Of a stretch of 41,891 nt of DNA, positions 8,557-16,827 are shown one piece after another. How positions within the stretch are numbered: the stretch's first letter is position 1; each line of letters opens with the position of its first letter. The notes under the pieces were generated by a model, which was not told the origin of the DNA, did no database searches, and saw only the letters and a program-made list of their open reading frames with translations. The stretch lies in NCBI GenBank assembly GCA_945862315.1, contig CAMAXW010000030.1, positions 1 to 41,891 of the forward strand, given 5' to 3'. The DNA comes from Klebsiella pneumoniae (GTDB lineage Bacteria; Pseudomonadota; Gammaproteobacteria; Ga0077536). Made by a program: the position numbers and the translations under genes.

Positions 8557-9932
8557 TGGCTAGCCGCTGCCGCAGCGCCAGTACGGGCCTGGAGTAGCAC
8601 CATCCCTTTCAGCAAATTGAGCGCCTCAAAGACGTCGTAGTCGGACTTGGCTAACGCGGCGCGGTCCGCCTTACTCATGAGGTCCTCGCTAGCCGGGGTT
8701 ACGGGTGGCTTACCGGCGGTAGATTTCCCGCGGTTAGCCAGATGCCGATCGAGTTCGGCCTCCTTCAAAAAAGCCCCGTCTTCGGCACCCAAATCGGTGA
8801 TTTTAACCTTGCCGATTAGCACATCCGGCGTAATGCCTTCGGCCTGAATGGAACGCCCACTCGGCGTGAAATAACGGGCCGTGGTGATTTTAATCGCGGC
8901 TTTGTTGCTCATCGGCAGGATAGTTTGCACGGAGCCTTTGCCAAAGGTCTGGCGGCCCATGATCAACGCGCGCTGATGATCCTGCAGTGCCCCGGCGACA
9001 ATTTCAGAGGCCGACGCGGAACCCTCGTTGACCAATACGATGAGCGGCGCGCCAGCGAGTAAATCAGGGCCGGCGGCGTCAAATTGGAGTTTGGCATCTG
9101 CTGCCCGACCTTCGGTGTAAACAATGCGCCCGCTGTCCAAAAAGGCATCTGCCACCGCGACGGCCGCGCCTAGGACCCCGCCGGGATTGTTACGCAAGTC
9201 CAGAATGAGCCCTTTGAGCGGGCCTTTGGCGTCGGCTTTGAGTTGAGTGAGTTGTTTGACGAGGTCCTCTCCGGTGTGGATCTGAAACATCGAAAGCCGT
9301 ACATACCCAAAGCCCGGCTCGAGCAGGCGGCCGCGGACGCTGCGAATTTTGATCACCGCGCGGATGAGCGTGAGCTCGATGGGTTTCTCAACGCCCTCGC
9401 GGATCAGCGTGATGCTAATGGCCGAGCCCACTTTGCCGCGCATGTGCTTAATGGCCTCATTGAGGCCCGTGCCTCTGATCAGGGTTTTGTCGAGCTTGAT
9501 GATGGTGTCGCCCGCCTGCACGCCAGCGCGGCTGGCTGGGGTGTCATCGATCGGCGAGATGACTTTGAGCAAACCATCTTCGGTGCCCACTTCGATTCCC
9601 AGACCGCCAAATTCGCCGGTCGTGCCTTCTTGGAGTTCTGTGTAGGCGGCTTCATCCAGATAGCTAGAATGCGGATCAAGCGCTGAGACGAGGCCTTTGA
9701 TGGCATTGTCGATGAGGGTTTTGTCGCTGAGCTCCTCCACGTAGTCAGATTTCAGCTTATGAAAAATTTCGACCAGCAGCCGCAGTTCGTCAACGGGGAT
9801 GGCTTCGGGCGCTGGGGCGGGCACCCCGGCTTTTACGGGCGGTGTGGCGAGCGGGGCGACTTCGGCGGCGGTGGCGGACGGCGTCGTGCAGGTCCACAGC
9901 AGCGCAAGAAAAAAAGCGAGGGGGTATTTCAT
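8553..9932 (-). CDS. ctpA: S41 family C-terminal processing protease
   Basis: Periplasmic serine protease of the Ctp/Prc family that trims or degrades envelope proteins, often peptidoglycan hydrolases. The 459-residue product has a Sec signal peptide (MKYPLAFFLALLWTCTTPSATA), an N-terminal helical part, a PDZ domain (GEFGGLGIEVG to TPASRAGVQAGDTIIKLD), and the S41 core with LKGLILDLRNNPGGVL, the nucleophile in NEGSASASEIVAGALQD and the general base lysine in GRQTFGKGSVQT. The C-terminal tail is long and polar. It lies 114 bases after gpmI in the same direction; in many gammaproteobacteria envC sits between these two, but it is absent here. No ribosome site is obvious before the 9932 ATG. Confidence 0.95.
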   Translation of the reverse strand: MKYPLAFFLALLWTCTTPSATAAEVAPLATPPVKAGVPAPAPEAIPVDELRLLVEIFHKLKSDYVEELSDKTLIDNAIKGLVSALDPHSSYLDEAAYTELQEGTTGEFGGLGIEVGTEDGLLKVISPIDDTPASRAGVQAGDTIIKLDKTLIRGTGLNEAIKHMRGKVGSAISITLIREGVEKPIELTLIRAVIKIRSVRGRLLEPGFGYVRLSMFQIHTGEDLVKQLTQLKADAKGPLKGLILDLRNNPGGVLGAAVAVADAFLDSGRIVYTEGRAADAKLQFDAAGPDLLAGAPLIVLVNEGSASASEIVAGALQDHQRALIMGRQTFGKGSVQTILPMSNKAAIKITTARYFTPSGRSIQAEGITPDVLIGKVKITDLGAEDGAFLKEAELDRHLANRGKSTAGKPPVTPASEDLMSKADRAALAKSDYDVFEALNLLKGMVLLQARTGAAAAASH

Positions 9933-10046
9933 AGGGTTCGTGGGCGACTCTATTCATGAGGCGCCCGAACGACGCCGTTTCATTATGCCCCGCGCTCGAT
10001 CGCCTCGGAAGCGCGTTGGCGCAAGATTTACCCCCGCGGGCGGCGT

Positions 10047-11609
10047 TTAGTGGGGCGCGGCCAACGCCACCAGCGAATGGCCGGTCATTTCAGCGGGTTG
10101 AGCCAGCCCCATCAACGCCAAAAGAGTGGGTGCAATATCGCTCAGGCACCCGCCCTCGGCCAAGGTTCCCGCTTGGCCGCACCACAACAGTGGCACCACG
10201 TTGCAGGTATGCGCGGTATGCGGCTCACCGCTGGGATGGAGGGGGGTGAACTCCCGCATTTTCTCGGCGTTACCGTGGTCGGAAGTCACCAGCAGGTCCA
10301 CTCCGTGACGACGGCAGGCTTCGGCCACGCGCCCGAGGCAGGTGTCGAGGGTCTCTATGCAACTCACCGTGGCGGCCAGATTGCCGGTGTGCCCCACCAT
10401 GTCGGCGTTGGCGTAGTTGCAGATGATCGCCGCGTAGCGCTGCGCATCGATCGCTGCGAGCAGTTGGTCGGTCAACGCCGCGGCACTCATTTCGGGCTGC
10501 TCGTCGTAGGTGGCGACCGCGGGGCTTGGGATGAGAATGCGGTCTTCTCCGGCAAACGGCGTTTCTTCGCCACCGTTGAAGAAGAAGGTGACATGGGCGT
10601 ATTTCTCGGTCTCGGCAATGCGTAGCTGGGGGTAGCCAGCCGCCGCGATGACTTCGCCAAAAGTCTTGCGTAATTCCACCGTGGGAAAGGCCACCGGCAC
10701 GGTGAATTGAGCGCCGTAATGGGTCATCGCCACGAAACCACCCAGCGTTGGCACACGCGTCCGCGCAAAGGCCGAAAAATCCGCCTGCGTGAAGGCGCTG
10801 GTCAATTGGCGGGCACGGTCGGCCCGGAAGTTGGTCAATATCAGGCAGTCGCCGTCTTCTATCCGCGCTATTTGGCCTTGCGCCGAAATGGCGGTGGTGG
10901 TCACAAACTCATCCGACTCGCCGCGCGCATAGGCCGCCGCCAGTGCTGCGGCGGCATCGCTAGCCACCTGCTGCGCCGTACCGTTGACGATGAGTTCATA
11001 GGCTTTGGCGGTTCGATCCCAGCTTTGGTTGCGGTCCATCGCGAAGTAGCGGCCCACGAGGGTGGCAATTCGCCCCAACCCGACCGCCGCGCATTCACGC
11101 TCGATGAGCGCTAAGGAATCTGCCGCGCTACGCGGGGGGCGATCCCGCCCATCCAGAAACGCATGGATAAATAATTGGCGCACCCCACAGTGGGCGGCCA
11201 ATTTAATGAGTGCGACGGTGTGGTCTTCGTGGCTGTGCACACCCCCTGGTGACAGCAGGCCCATCAGATGCACGGCCCGCCCACTGCGAGCGGCTTGTTC
11301 AAAAGCGCTGATGAAGATTGGATTTCGGTTGAAATCGCCATCGGCGATGGCTTTGCCGATGCGCGTGAAATCTTGGTAGACCCGGCGCCCGGCGCCCAAA
11401 TGCATATGCCCTACTTCGGAGTTACCCATTTGCTCGTCGGGTAGTCCTACCGCGAGCCCCGAGGCGCTGATCAGCGTGTGGGGGCACTCGGCCCATAAGC
11501 GATCCCAGTGCGGTTTACGGGCGGCGTAGATGGCATTGAAATGCGGGTCTTCGGAGTGTCCCCAGCCGTCTAGCACGACGAGCAGGACTGGATGCTTGGG
11601 CTTGTTCAT
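10047..11609 (-). CDS. gpmI: 2,3-bisphosphoglycerate-independent phosphoglycerate mutase
   Basis: Glycolytic/gluconeogenic enzyme interconverting 3- and 2-phosphoglycerate through a phosphoserine intermediate with two Mn ions. The product has 520 residues. The N-terminal metal site is VLLVVLDGWG, the nucleophilic serine is in EQMGNSEVGHMHLGAGR, followed by LLSPGGVHSHEDH, HAFLDGRDRPP, TNFRADRARQ and, near the C-terminus, NYANADMVGHTG and the DHGNAE metal motif. It starts with ATG 11609 and is divergent from the rhodanese gene, an arrangement like E. coli gpmM/yibN. Downstream it is followed by ctpA. Confidence 0.97.
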   Translation of the reverse strand: MNKPKHPVLLVVLDGWGHSEDPHFNAIYAARKPHWDRLWAECPHTLISASGLAVGLPDEQMGNSEVGHMHLGAGRRVYQDFTRIGKAIADGDFNRNPIFISAFEQAARSGRAVHLMGLLSPGGVHSHEDHTVALIKLAAHCGVRQLFIHAFLDGRDRPPRSAADSLALIERECAAVGLGRIATLVGRYFAMDRNQSWDRTAKAYELIVNGTAQQVASDAAAALAAAYARGESDEFVTTTAISAQGQIARIEDGDCLILTNFRADRARQLTSAFTQADFSAFARTRVPTLGGFVAMTHYGAQFTVPVAFPTVELRKTFGEVIAAAGYPQLRIAETEKYAHVTFFFNGGEETPFAGEDRILIPSPAVATYDEQPEMSAAALTDQLLAAIDAQRYAAIICNYANADMVGHTGNLAATVSCIETLDTCLGRVAEACRRHGVDLLVTSDHGNAEKMREFTPLHPSGEPHTAHTCNVVPLLWCGQAGTLAEGGCLSDIAPTLLALMGLAQPAEMTGHSLVALAAPH

Positions 11610-11802
11610 GACTCACACAAAATTAATTAAAAGCTCGCGGCGCGATGCGCTGGCCCGCTGGCGGGCGCGGGTCAAATGAACCTCAGTTTGACGCTAGCTG
11701 GTCATGCGGCGCCAGCAATCCTGAGTGTATCATAGGGCCCGGCGATGCCCGGCCCAGCGCGGCAGGCTCGCCTCCTCAACCCAATCCAGATCGCCCTAAC
11801 CT
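11610..11802. promoter_or_regulatory. divergent intergenic region gpmI / rhodanese
   Basis: This 193-base gap separates two divergent genes and must hold both promoters. The only exact structure I see is a hairpin of GCCCGC, two bases and GCGGGC at 11653-11666, with no T-tract after it on either strand, so it is not a normal intrinsic terminator. A TTGACG box at 11688-11693 has no good -10 partner at 16-18 bases. An AT-rich patch (about 11618-11632) lies just before gpmI. Confidence 0.3.
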
Positions 11803-12267
11803 ATGATTATCAGCAACGAACTTCTGTCGAAACTCCTCGAATTCTCTCAGCAGCACCTAGCACTCGTCGCGGGTTTTTTCGCGGTGCTGGGGGCTCTATT
11901 ATTTAGCTTTACCCGTGGGGCTGGTCGCCACAGCGTGTCGTGCGCGCGGGCCGTACAAATGCTGAACCACGAAAATGCGCTGCCCCTCGACGTGCGGCCA
12001 GAGAAAAGTTTTCGGGCTGGCCATTTGCTCAATGCCCTCGCGTTTAGCCCAGAAGACAGCGCGGCTGGCGTGGTCCGGTTGAGCAAGCACAAAGACCGCC
12101 CGCTCATAATTTACTGCGAGAACGGCAGCGCCAGCGCCAAGCCGCTTAAAGATTTGAAGGCTGCTGGCTTCACCCAGCTGTTCACCTTGCAAGGTGGCTT
12201 GGCCGGTTGGCGCAACGATAACCTGCCGCTCCATACCTTGAAAGAAAAGGGCGCGAAACGCGCCTGA
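11803..12267 (+). CDS. membrane-anchored rhodanese-like protein (YibN type)
   Basis: A 154-residue protein with one N-terminal transmembrane helix (about residues 18-36, LALVAGFFAVLGALLFSF) and a single cytoplasmic rhodanese domain. The domain shows LPLDVRPEKSFRAGHLLNAL, and the active-site cysteine is C105 in IIYCENGSASAKP, so it can in principle form a persulfide; the sulfur acceptor is unknown. The C-terminus ends GGLAGWRNDNLPL as usual for rhodaneses. It corresponds to YibN, encoded in E. coli upstream of grxC-secB-gpsA. Here the glutaredoxin gene grxC is missing and secB follows after 56 bases. The ribosome site is weak. Confidence 0.92.
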   Translation: MIISNELLSKLLEFSQQHLALVAGFFAVLGALLFSFTRGAGRHSVSCARAVQMLNHENALPLDVRPEKSFRAGHLLNALAFSPEDSAAGVVRLSKHKDRPLIIYCENGSASAKPLKDLKAAGFTQLFTLQGGLAGWRNDNLPLHTLKEKGAKRA

Positions 12268-12323
12268 TACGCCGACAATTTTCCGCACCAATTCAAACCT
12301 ACTGTTTAAGAGATACACCGATA

Positions 12324-12809
12324 ATGGCGAACAAAGACGAAGTAGTACCCACGGGTCAACCCACTACGGGGCAACTGGGCATTCAAAAAATTTATATCAA
12401 GGATTTTTCCTTCGAAGCACCTAACGCGCCGCAAATTTTCACCGAGCAACTCACCCCTTCGCTGGATGTGCAGTTCGGCAATGCGGCCTCAGTGCTGGCG
12501 GAAAACGTCCATGAAGTGGTCCTCACCGTTACCTGCACCGTGAAGCAGGACGATCGAACGGTCTATCTGGTGGAAGTTCAGCAGGCGGGGATTTTCAATA
12601 TCTCCGGCTTCAACGAGCAGCAGTTGCCGGCTATTTTGGCCAGCGCCTGTCCTAATATTCTGTTTCCGTTTGCGCGCGAAGCCATCAGCGAGGTCGTTAG
12701 CAAAGGTGGGTTTCCGCAGTTGCTGTTGGCGCCAGTTAATTTTGATGCCGTCTACGCCCAGGAACTGCAACGGCGGCGCACGACTCCGGACTCGGAAGCC
12801 CAACACTAG
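12324..12809 (+). CDS. secB: protein-export chaperone SecB
   Basis: Tetrameric cytosolic chaperone that keeps exported proteins unfolded and hands them to SecA. The 161-residue product has the family core: QKIYIKDFSFEAPNAPQIF, the LDVQFGNAA segment, HEVVLTVTCTVKQDDRTVYLVEVQQAGIF, and NILFPFAREAISEVVSKGGFPQLLLAPVNFDAVYAQ. The length is slightly above the usual 155 because of a polar head and tail. AAGAGAT lies about 11 bases before the ATG. It is followed after 15 bases by gpsA, as in most gammaproteobacteria. Confidence 0.98.
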   Translation: MANKDEVVPTGQPTTGQLGIQKIYIKDFSFEAPNAPQIFTEQLTPSLDVQFGNAASVLAENVHEVVLTVTCTVKQDDRTVYLVEVQQAGIFNISGFNEQQLPAILASACPNILFPFAREAISEVVSKGGFPQLLLAPVNFDAVYAQELQRRRTTPDSEAQH

Positions 12810-12824
12810 CCGCGGCGCGACGCC

Positions 12825-13823
12825 ATGCGGGGTGCGAGTATTTTAGTGGTGGGCGCCGGTGCTTGGGGCACGGCACTAGCCTGCGAATTGGCCCACGGCG
12901 GCCAGCCCGTCCTGCTCTGGGCACGCGATCCCGTGCAGCGTCGGGCGCTGCGCGAAGATCGGGAAAATCGACGCTATTTGCCCGGCGTTCGCCTGCCGGA
13001 TGCCATGACGATCGTGGACAGTCTGGTGCAGTTGCCCACCGAGTGTACGTGGGCGCTGCTGGCCACCCCGTGTCAGACCACTCGCGAAATGGCGAGGGAC
13101 CTGCACGCCTCGGCGCCGGGTATCAACGCACTGATTTGTACCGCTAAAGGGCTAGAACTGGGGACCCAGAAGTTGGTTCACGAAGTGGTGAACGAAGTGT
13201 TTGGCGGTGGGGTATCGGTCGCTATATTGTCGGGACCCACGTTTGCCCGTGAAGTAGCGGCGGGTTTGCCGGCCGCGGTCACGGTTGCCACCGAAAATCT
13301 CACCTATGGCCAGCAAATCCTGGCGCGTTTGCACAGCCCGCGGTTTCGCCCCTACCTCACTAATGACCTAATCGGTGTGGCGTTGGGTGGTAGCATGAAA
13401 AACGTGCTGGCGATTGCGGCCGGCATTGCCGATGGTCTTGGTTTGGGCGCTAATTCACGCGCCGCACTGATCACCCGAGGTTTGGCGGAGATGGCCCGGC
13501 TGGGTTGCGCCATGGGCGCGCGGCAGGAAACTTTTATGGGCTTGTCAGGTCTGGGCGATTTGGTGCTGACCTGTACCGATGACCAATCGCGCAATCGCCG
13601 TTTTGGGTTGGCGCTGGGTGGCGGCCTGGATGCAGCGGCAGCGCTCGCATCGGTGGGGCTGGTGGAAGGTGCGGCGACCGCGTTGGTGCTCGAGGATATG
13701 GCTGTTCGTTTCCGCGTGGCGCTGCCGATTGCCCACGAAGTTGCGTGCGTTCTGCGCGGCGAAATCGGGCCGCAAGCGGCGGTTGCGGCTCTGATGTCAC
13801 GCGATCCCGCGCCCGAGTTTTAG
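12825..13823 (+). CDS. gpsA: NAD(P)-dependent glycerol-3-phosphate dehydrogenase
   Basis: Reduces dihydroxyacetone phosphate to sn-glycerol 3-phosphate for phospholipid synthesis. The 332-residue protein has the Rossmann motif VVGAGAWGTALA near the N-terminus, LLWARDP, the LATPCQTTREM segment, CTAKGLELGTQKLVHEVV, SGPTFAREVAAGLPAAV with the conserved substrate-site stretch, GSMKNVLAIAAGIADGLGLG with the catalytic lysine, TRGLAEMARLG and MGLSGLGDLVLTCT, ending with the ESR/NRRFG-type GLALGGG region. It closes the rhodanese-secB-gpsA unit. The msh locus starts 126 bases later. Confidence 0.97.
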   Translation: MRGASILVVGAGAWGTALACELAHGGQPVLLWARDPVQRRALREDRENRRYLPGVRLPDAMTIVDSLVQLPTECTWALLATPCQTTREMARDLHASAPGINALICTAKGLELGTQKLVHEVVNEVFGGGVSVAILSGPTFAREVAAGLPAAVTVATENLTYGQQILARLHSPRFRPYLTNDLIGVALGGSMKNVLAIAAGIADGLGLGANSRAALITRGLAEMARLGCAMGARQETFMGLSGLGDLVLTCTDDQSRNRRFGLALGGGLDAAAALASVGLVEGAATALVLEDMAVRFRVALPIAHEVACVLRGEIGPQAAVAALMSRDPAPEF

Positions 13824-13949
13824 AGCGCCTGAAAACGTAAAATTAGACTTATGCAGTGCTTTGCCGCTAAACATGCTGCCGAGCAAGTCTTACTCGACCC
13901 AGGCGCCTGCCTTGTCGTTCAGCGTTAACCAATTCGGCGGGGAGTCAAC

Positions 13950-15137
13950 GTGTTTAAGTGGCTGCGACGAAACCAACGAGCGAACCAATTACTGGCCGTG
14001 CGCCCGTTGCTGGATGGCGTGGCGGTAGCGTTGCTCGAGCAACTCCCAAACCAACAATGCGTGGTGCGTTGGACCGAATATTTATCCTTGAGTGTGTCCG
14101 ACGAGCCGGTGCCCAGGGCCGCGCCCGCCGGGGTTGAGCCTGCGTCGGCGAGCGACGGCGAAGAGCAGCGCACCTCGCGCGATCGGCGCAGCGGCGATCG
14201 GCGCAGCGGCGATCGTCGCAGTGGTGACCGCGGCGGCGACCGTCGCAGTGGCGATCGGCGTTCCGGGGCGCGCCGCGCAGGCGAAACAGGTGCTGCCACG
14301 GGGAGTGAAGCCGCCGCCGGCCATGACTTTGAGCGGCTGGCCCCGTTACTCCAGCGCTTGGTGCGGCAGCGCGATTTGCGCCAAGTACCTTGTACGGCCG
14401 TGCTTGGCAGTGGGGACTACAGCCTGATTTTGGTCGACGCCCCCGATGTGCCGCCCAGCGAAATCCGCGCCGCAATGCGTTGGCAGGTCAAAGAACTCAT
14501 CGATTTTCACATCGACGACGCCGTGATCGATGTCTTCGATGTCCCGGAGCGTGATGGTCGCTCGGGGCGCCGCCTCTACGCGGTGGCCGCGCGTCGTGGC
14601 AAGGTCGTACAACTCATCGATTTTCTCACCGCGGCCGGCCTCAACCTGAACACGATCGATATACCCGAACTCGCACTGCGGAATCTCGCGGCCCGGTTGC
14701 CCGAAGATATCGGCGGTGTTGCGTTAATTGCTTTCGAGCGTGACCATGGCCTGATGACCGTTACCCGTCAGGGAGCACTCTATTTCTCGCGGCGCGTGGA
14801 CTGCGGCAGCGAGCGTCTGGCGGCGGCGCTTGCGGAAGGTGGCGGGAGTTCGGCATTGGAAAGCCTGCTAGATGGCCTGACCATCGAAATCCAGCGCTCA
14901 CTCGATTTCTACGAACGACATTTCAGCCAGCCTGCCATCGCCGGGATCGTGCTCGCGCCCGTGGGAGGTGGCGAGGATGAAGTGTGTCGGTATCTAAGCG
15001 CGCAGCTGGGCGTTCCCACCCGGTGGCTCGATCTGCACGTGGACGGCGCTTTGGCGCTTGATCTGCCGGCGCCACCCGCGCAAACCTGCGTGGTCGCGAT
15101 GGGGGCCGCCATGCGGCGGGATTCAGTGGCGCTATGA
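13950..15137 (+). CDS. mshI: MSHA biogenesis protein MshI (PilM-like) with RRSGD repeat insertion
   Basis: First gene of the MSHA pilus locus. MshI is a cytoplasmic actin-fold, PilM-like platform protein that binds the PilN-like partner encoded next. The start is GTG 13950, chosen for the GGGGAG ribosome site seven bases upstream. The 395-residue protein opens MFKWLRRNQRANQLLAVRPLLDGVAVALL. Around residues 78-106 it has a run of DRRSG units encoded by 15-base tandem repeats (14181-14267), which is not part of the fold. Conserved segments follow: QVPCTAVLGSGDYSLILVDAPDVPPSEIRAAMRW, VKELIDFHIDDAVIDVF, AARRGKVVQLIDFLTAAGLNLNTIDIPELALRNLA and SLLDGLTIEIQRSLDFYERHFSQPAI. The stop overlaps the next start as ATGA. 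Confidence 0.9.
   Translation: MFKWLRRNQRANQLLAVRPLLDGVAVALLEQLPNQQCVVRWTEYLSLSVSDEPVPRAAPAGVEPASASDGEEQRTSRDRRSGDRRSGDRRSGDRGGDRRSGDRRSGARRAGETGAATGSEAAAGHDFERLAPLLQRLVRQRDLRQVPCTAVLGSGDYSLILVDAPDVPPSEIRAAMRWQVKELIDFHIDDAVIDVFDVPERDGRSGRRLYAVAARRGKVVQLIDFLTAAGLNLNTIDIPELALRNLAARLPEDIGGVALIAFERDHGLMTVTRQGALYFSRRVDCGSERLAAALAEGGGSSALESLLDGLTIEIQRSLDFYERHFSQPAIAGIVLAPVGGGEDEVCRYLSAQLGVPTRWLDLHVDGALALDLPAPPAQTCVVAMGAAMRRDSVAL
14181..14267 (+). repeat. 15-base tandem repeat inside mshI
   Basis: Six units beginning GATCGGCGCAGCGGC run head to tail: the first two (14181-14195, 14196-14210) are identical, the next (14211-14225) differs at three bases, the fourth (14226-14237) is shortened to 12 bases, and the fifth and sixth (14238-14267) diverge. 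The unit is a multiple of three, so changes in copy number keep the reading frame and lengthen or shorten a DRRSG-type charged loop. Confidence 0.85.
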
Positions 15138-15757
15138 TCCAGCAGATCAATCTTTACCAACCGATGCTGCGCCAACCCAAGCGCATTTTTTCGGCCCTGA
15201 CGATTCTGCAAATCTGGTCGGTGGTTGCGCTGGCATTGGTCGTGTTAAGCGGCTTTGGCCAATGGCGTGTCGGCGCACTGGCTGGGCGGTTGGCGGGTTT
15301 GGAAAACCACGAGCTGCGCGCCCAACAGCGCTTCAAAGACCTCCAGCTAGCCTTGCCAAAAAAGAACGCCGATCCGACCTTGGCTGCACGGGCCCAGGTG
15401 ATGGAAATCGAACTCGCCCAAGCGCAACTGCTAGCGGAGGCACTGACGACGGGCATTTTGGGCAACACCGAGGGTTTCTCGGTTTATTTGGAGGCGCTCG
15501 CGCGCCAGCACGTGACCGGCACTTGGCTGACGCGCATCGAGGTGACTCAAGGCGGCTCGGCGATTGGCTTGAGCGGCCACGCACTAGCGCCGGAGCTGGT
15601 GCCAGAATATATCCAACGGCTAAATCGCGAACCCGTCTTTAAAGGGAAAATGTTCAGCCAGTTATCACTGTCTCGGGCGCCAGACTCGCTAGATTTTAAT
15701 CTGGCGACGATCGGCGTGACCCCAACGGAAGCCCCCGCACAACATGCTCGGCGCTAA
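15134..15757 (+). CDS. PilN-like MSHA biogenesis protein (MshI2 type)
   Basis: A 207-residue bitopic inner-membrane protein of the PilN/GspL C-terminal type. It starts MIQQINLYQPMLRQPKRIFSALT, the cytoplasmic N-terminal motif (INLY) through which PilN binds PilM. One membrane helix follows at about residues 29-48 (WSVVALALVVLSGFG), then a coiled-coil stretch rich in Ala, Leu and Gln, and a periplasmic ferredoxin-like domain (GFSVYLEALARQHVTGTWLTRIEV to LSRAPDSLDFNLATIGV). ATG overlaps the mshI stop as ATGA, and the end overlaps mshJ by 14 bases. Several msh loci contain this gene between mshI and mshJ. Confidence 0.88.
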   Translation: MIQQINLYQPMLRQPKRIFSALTILQIWSVVALALVVLSGFGQWRVGALAGRLAGLENHELRAQQRFKDLQLALPKKNADPTLAARAQVMEIELAQAQLLAEALTTGILGNTEGFSVYLEALARQHVTGTWLTRIEVTQGGSAIGLSGHALAPELVPEYIQRLNREPVFKGKMFSQLSLSRAPDSLDFNLATIGVTPTEAPAQHARR

Positions 15758-16448
15758 GAGTCCCGCAGTGGGTCTGCGCCAGTTGGCCACGCGCGTGGAT
15801 GCGCTGTCCTTAAAAGAGCGCGCGCTCCTGTTGGGCGCGGCCATTTTGGTGCTGTTCTGGGTTTGGAACGAATGGTTGTTCAAACCGCTGGAACAGCGGC
15901 GGGTCGCATTGGTCACCCAAGTGGCCACGCTGAGCGACGATTTGCGGGAGTTGGATGCCCTTACGCTGGCCTGGCAGGTCAGTGCTGGTGTAGACCCCGA
16001 CGCCTTAACGCGGACGCATTTGGTGGCGCTCGCCGAAGCGCTAAAGCAAGTCTCGGGCACCGTCGTTGCCAAGTCGGCGCGCATGGTGCCGCCGGCGCAA
16101 ATGCCGATGCTACTAAAAGAGGTACTGGGCCGCTTCCGCGATTTGGAATTTTTGAGCTTGGAAGGACTCGGCGCGGAACCCGTGGTGCCGGTCAGCAAAG
16201 AGAGCATCGAACACCCGGCCACCACGGCGGGCACCAGCCCTACGGATAAAATCGCTTTTCGTCACGGGATGCGCATTCGTTTTCGCGGTAGTTTTCTGGC
16301 GGCCACCGATTATTTGAAGGCGCTTGAAGCGCTCCCCTTTGGTTTTTTCTGGGTTCATGTTGAACTAACCGCTGTCGACTTCCCGGTCGTCGAGGGATCG
16401 CTGGTGATTTATACGATTAGCCCGACCAAAGGGTGGATTGGTGTCTAG
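15744..16448 (+). CDS. mshJ: MSHA biogenesis protein MshJ (PilO-like)
   Basis: A 234-residue bitopic inner-membrane protein of the PilO/GspM class. The N-terminus has LSLKERALLLGAAILVLFWVWNEWLFKPLEQ, a short cytoplasmic stretch and one membrane helix (about residues 31-47), followed by a coiled coil (RRVALVTQVATLSDDLRELD) and a periplasmic domain with KLMPPAQM-like ARMVPPAQMPMLLKEVLGRFRDLEFLSLEGLG and HGMRIRFRGSFLAATDYLKALEALPFGFFW. It pairs with the PilN-like protein to make the periplasmic collar of the pilus platform. Overlaps both neighbours. Confidence 0.9.
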   Translation: MLGAKSPAVGLRQLATRVDALSLKERALLLGAAILVLFWVWNEWLFKPLEQRRVALVTQVATLSDDLRELDALTLAWQVSAGVDPDALTRTHLVALAEALKQVSGTVVAKSARMVPPAQMPMLLKEVLGRFRDLEFLSLEGLGAEPVVPVSKESIEHPATTAGTSPTDKIAFRHGMRIRFRGSFLAATDYLKALEALPFGFFWVHVELTAVDFPVVEGSLVIYTISPTKGWIGV

Positions 16449-16827
16449 TCGGGGCGCCGCGCGGCGCGGGCTATTGGTGATGCTGCTGGTCGGCGTGCAC
16501 ACCTTGGCCGCGACGCCCAGCGAGGGCGTGGGGAGTTTGCCAGACCCCATGCAGCCGCCATTTGCCGCCGCGAAGTTAGCGGCCCCAGACGCCGTGGTTA
16601 ACCCACCGGTTAACTATCGTTTGCAGGGCATAAAAATTACCGCGCGACATCGCAGCGCCGTTATCAACGGACAACTGGTGGAAGAAGGCGGGCAGGTAGA
16701 CGGCGCCACGGTGGTGGCGATCAATAAAACAAGCGTGATGATTGAGAGTGGCGATAGTGGCGCCCAACCCTCGACATTAAGGTTATTAAAGCATGACGTT
16801 AAACAGCAGGCCCCCGATGCGCCTTGA
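16441..16827 (+). CDS. mshK: MSHA biogenesis protein MshK (PilP-like role)
   Basis: A small secreted or membrane-anchored protein of 128 residues. It has an N-terminal hydrophobic segment (GLLVMLLVGVHTLAATP), then the LPDPMQPP motif typical of MshK/PilP-like pilotins, and a C-terminal beta domain (YRLQGIKITARHRSAVINGQLVEEGGQVDGATVVAINKTSVMIE). It is expected to link the inner-membrane platform to the secretin MshL. Start codons TTG 16438 and GTG 16441 are adjacent; I choose GTG 16441, with GGGTGG upstream. It overlaps mshJ by eight bases and mshL by up to 35. Confidence 0.85.
   Translation: MSSRGAARRGLLVMLLVGVHTLAATPSEGVGSLPDPMQPPFAAAKLAAPDAVVNPPVNYRLQGIKITARHRSAVINGQLVEEGGQVDGATVVAINKTSVMIESGDSGAQPSTLRLLKHDVKQQAPDAP

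Noticed and set aside
11653-11666. GC-rich hairpin between gpmI and the rhodanese gene as a terminator or operator.
   Set aside because: The loop is only two bases, no T-tract follows on either strand, and such palindromes are common in GC-rich DNA.
13851-13928. A 25-codon open frame (MQCFAAKHAAEQ...) between gpsA and mshI.
   Set aside because: No ribosome site before its ATG and no recognisable family; a frame this short arises by chance.
14181-14267. Possible CRISPR-like array in mshI (and likewise at 40996-41150).
   Set aside because: Units are contiguous without spacers, have a period of 15, and stay in the reading frame of a recognised gene.
13954-14475. Long minus-strand open frames opposite mshI (Arg/Ala/Gly rich).
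   Set aside because: The plus-strand product has clear MshI motifs; the minus frames are low-complexity by-products of GC-rich sequence and the repeat.
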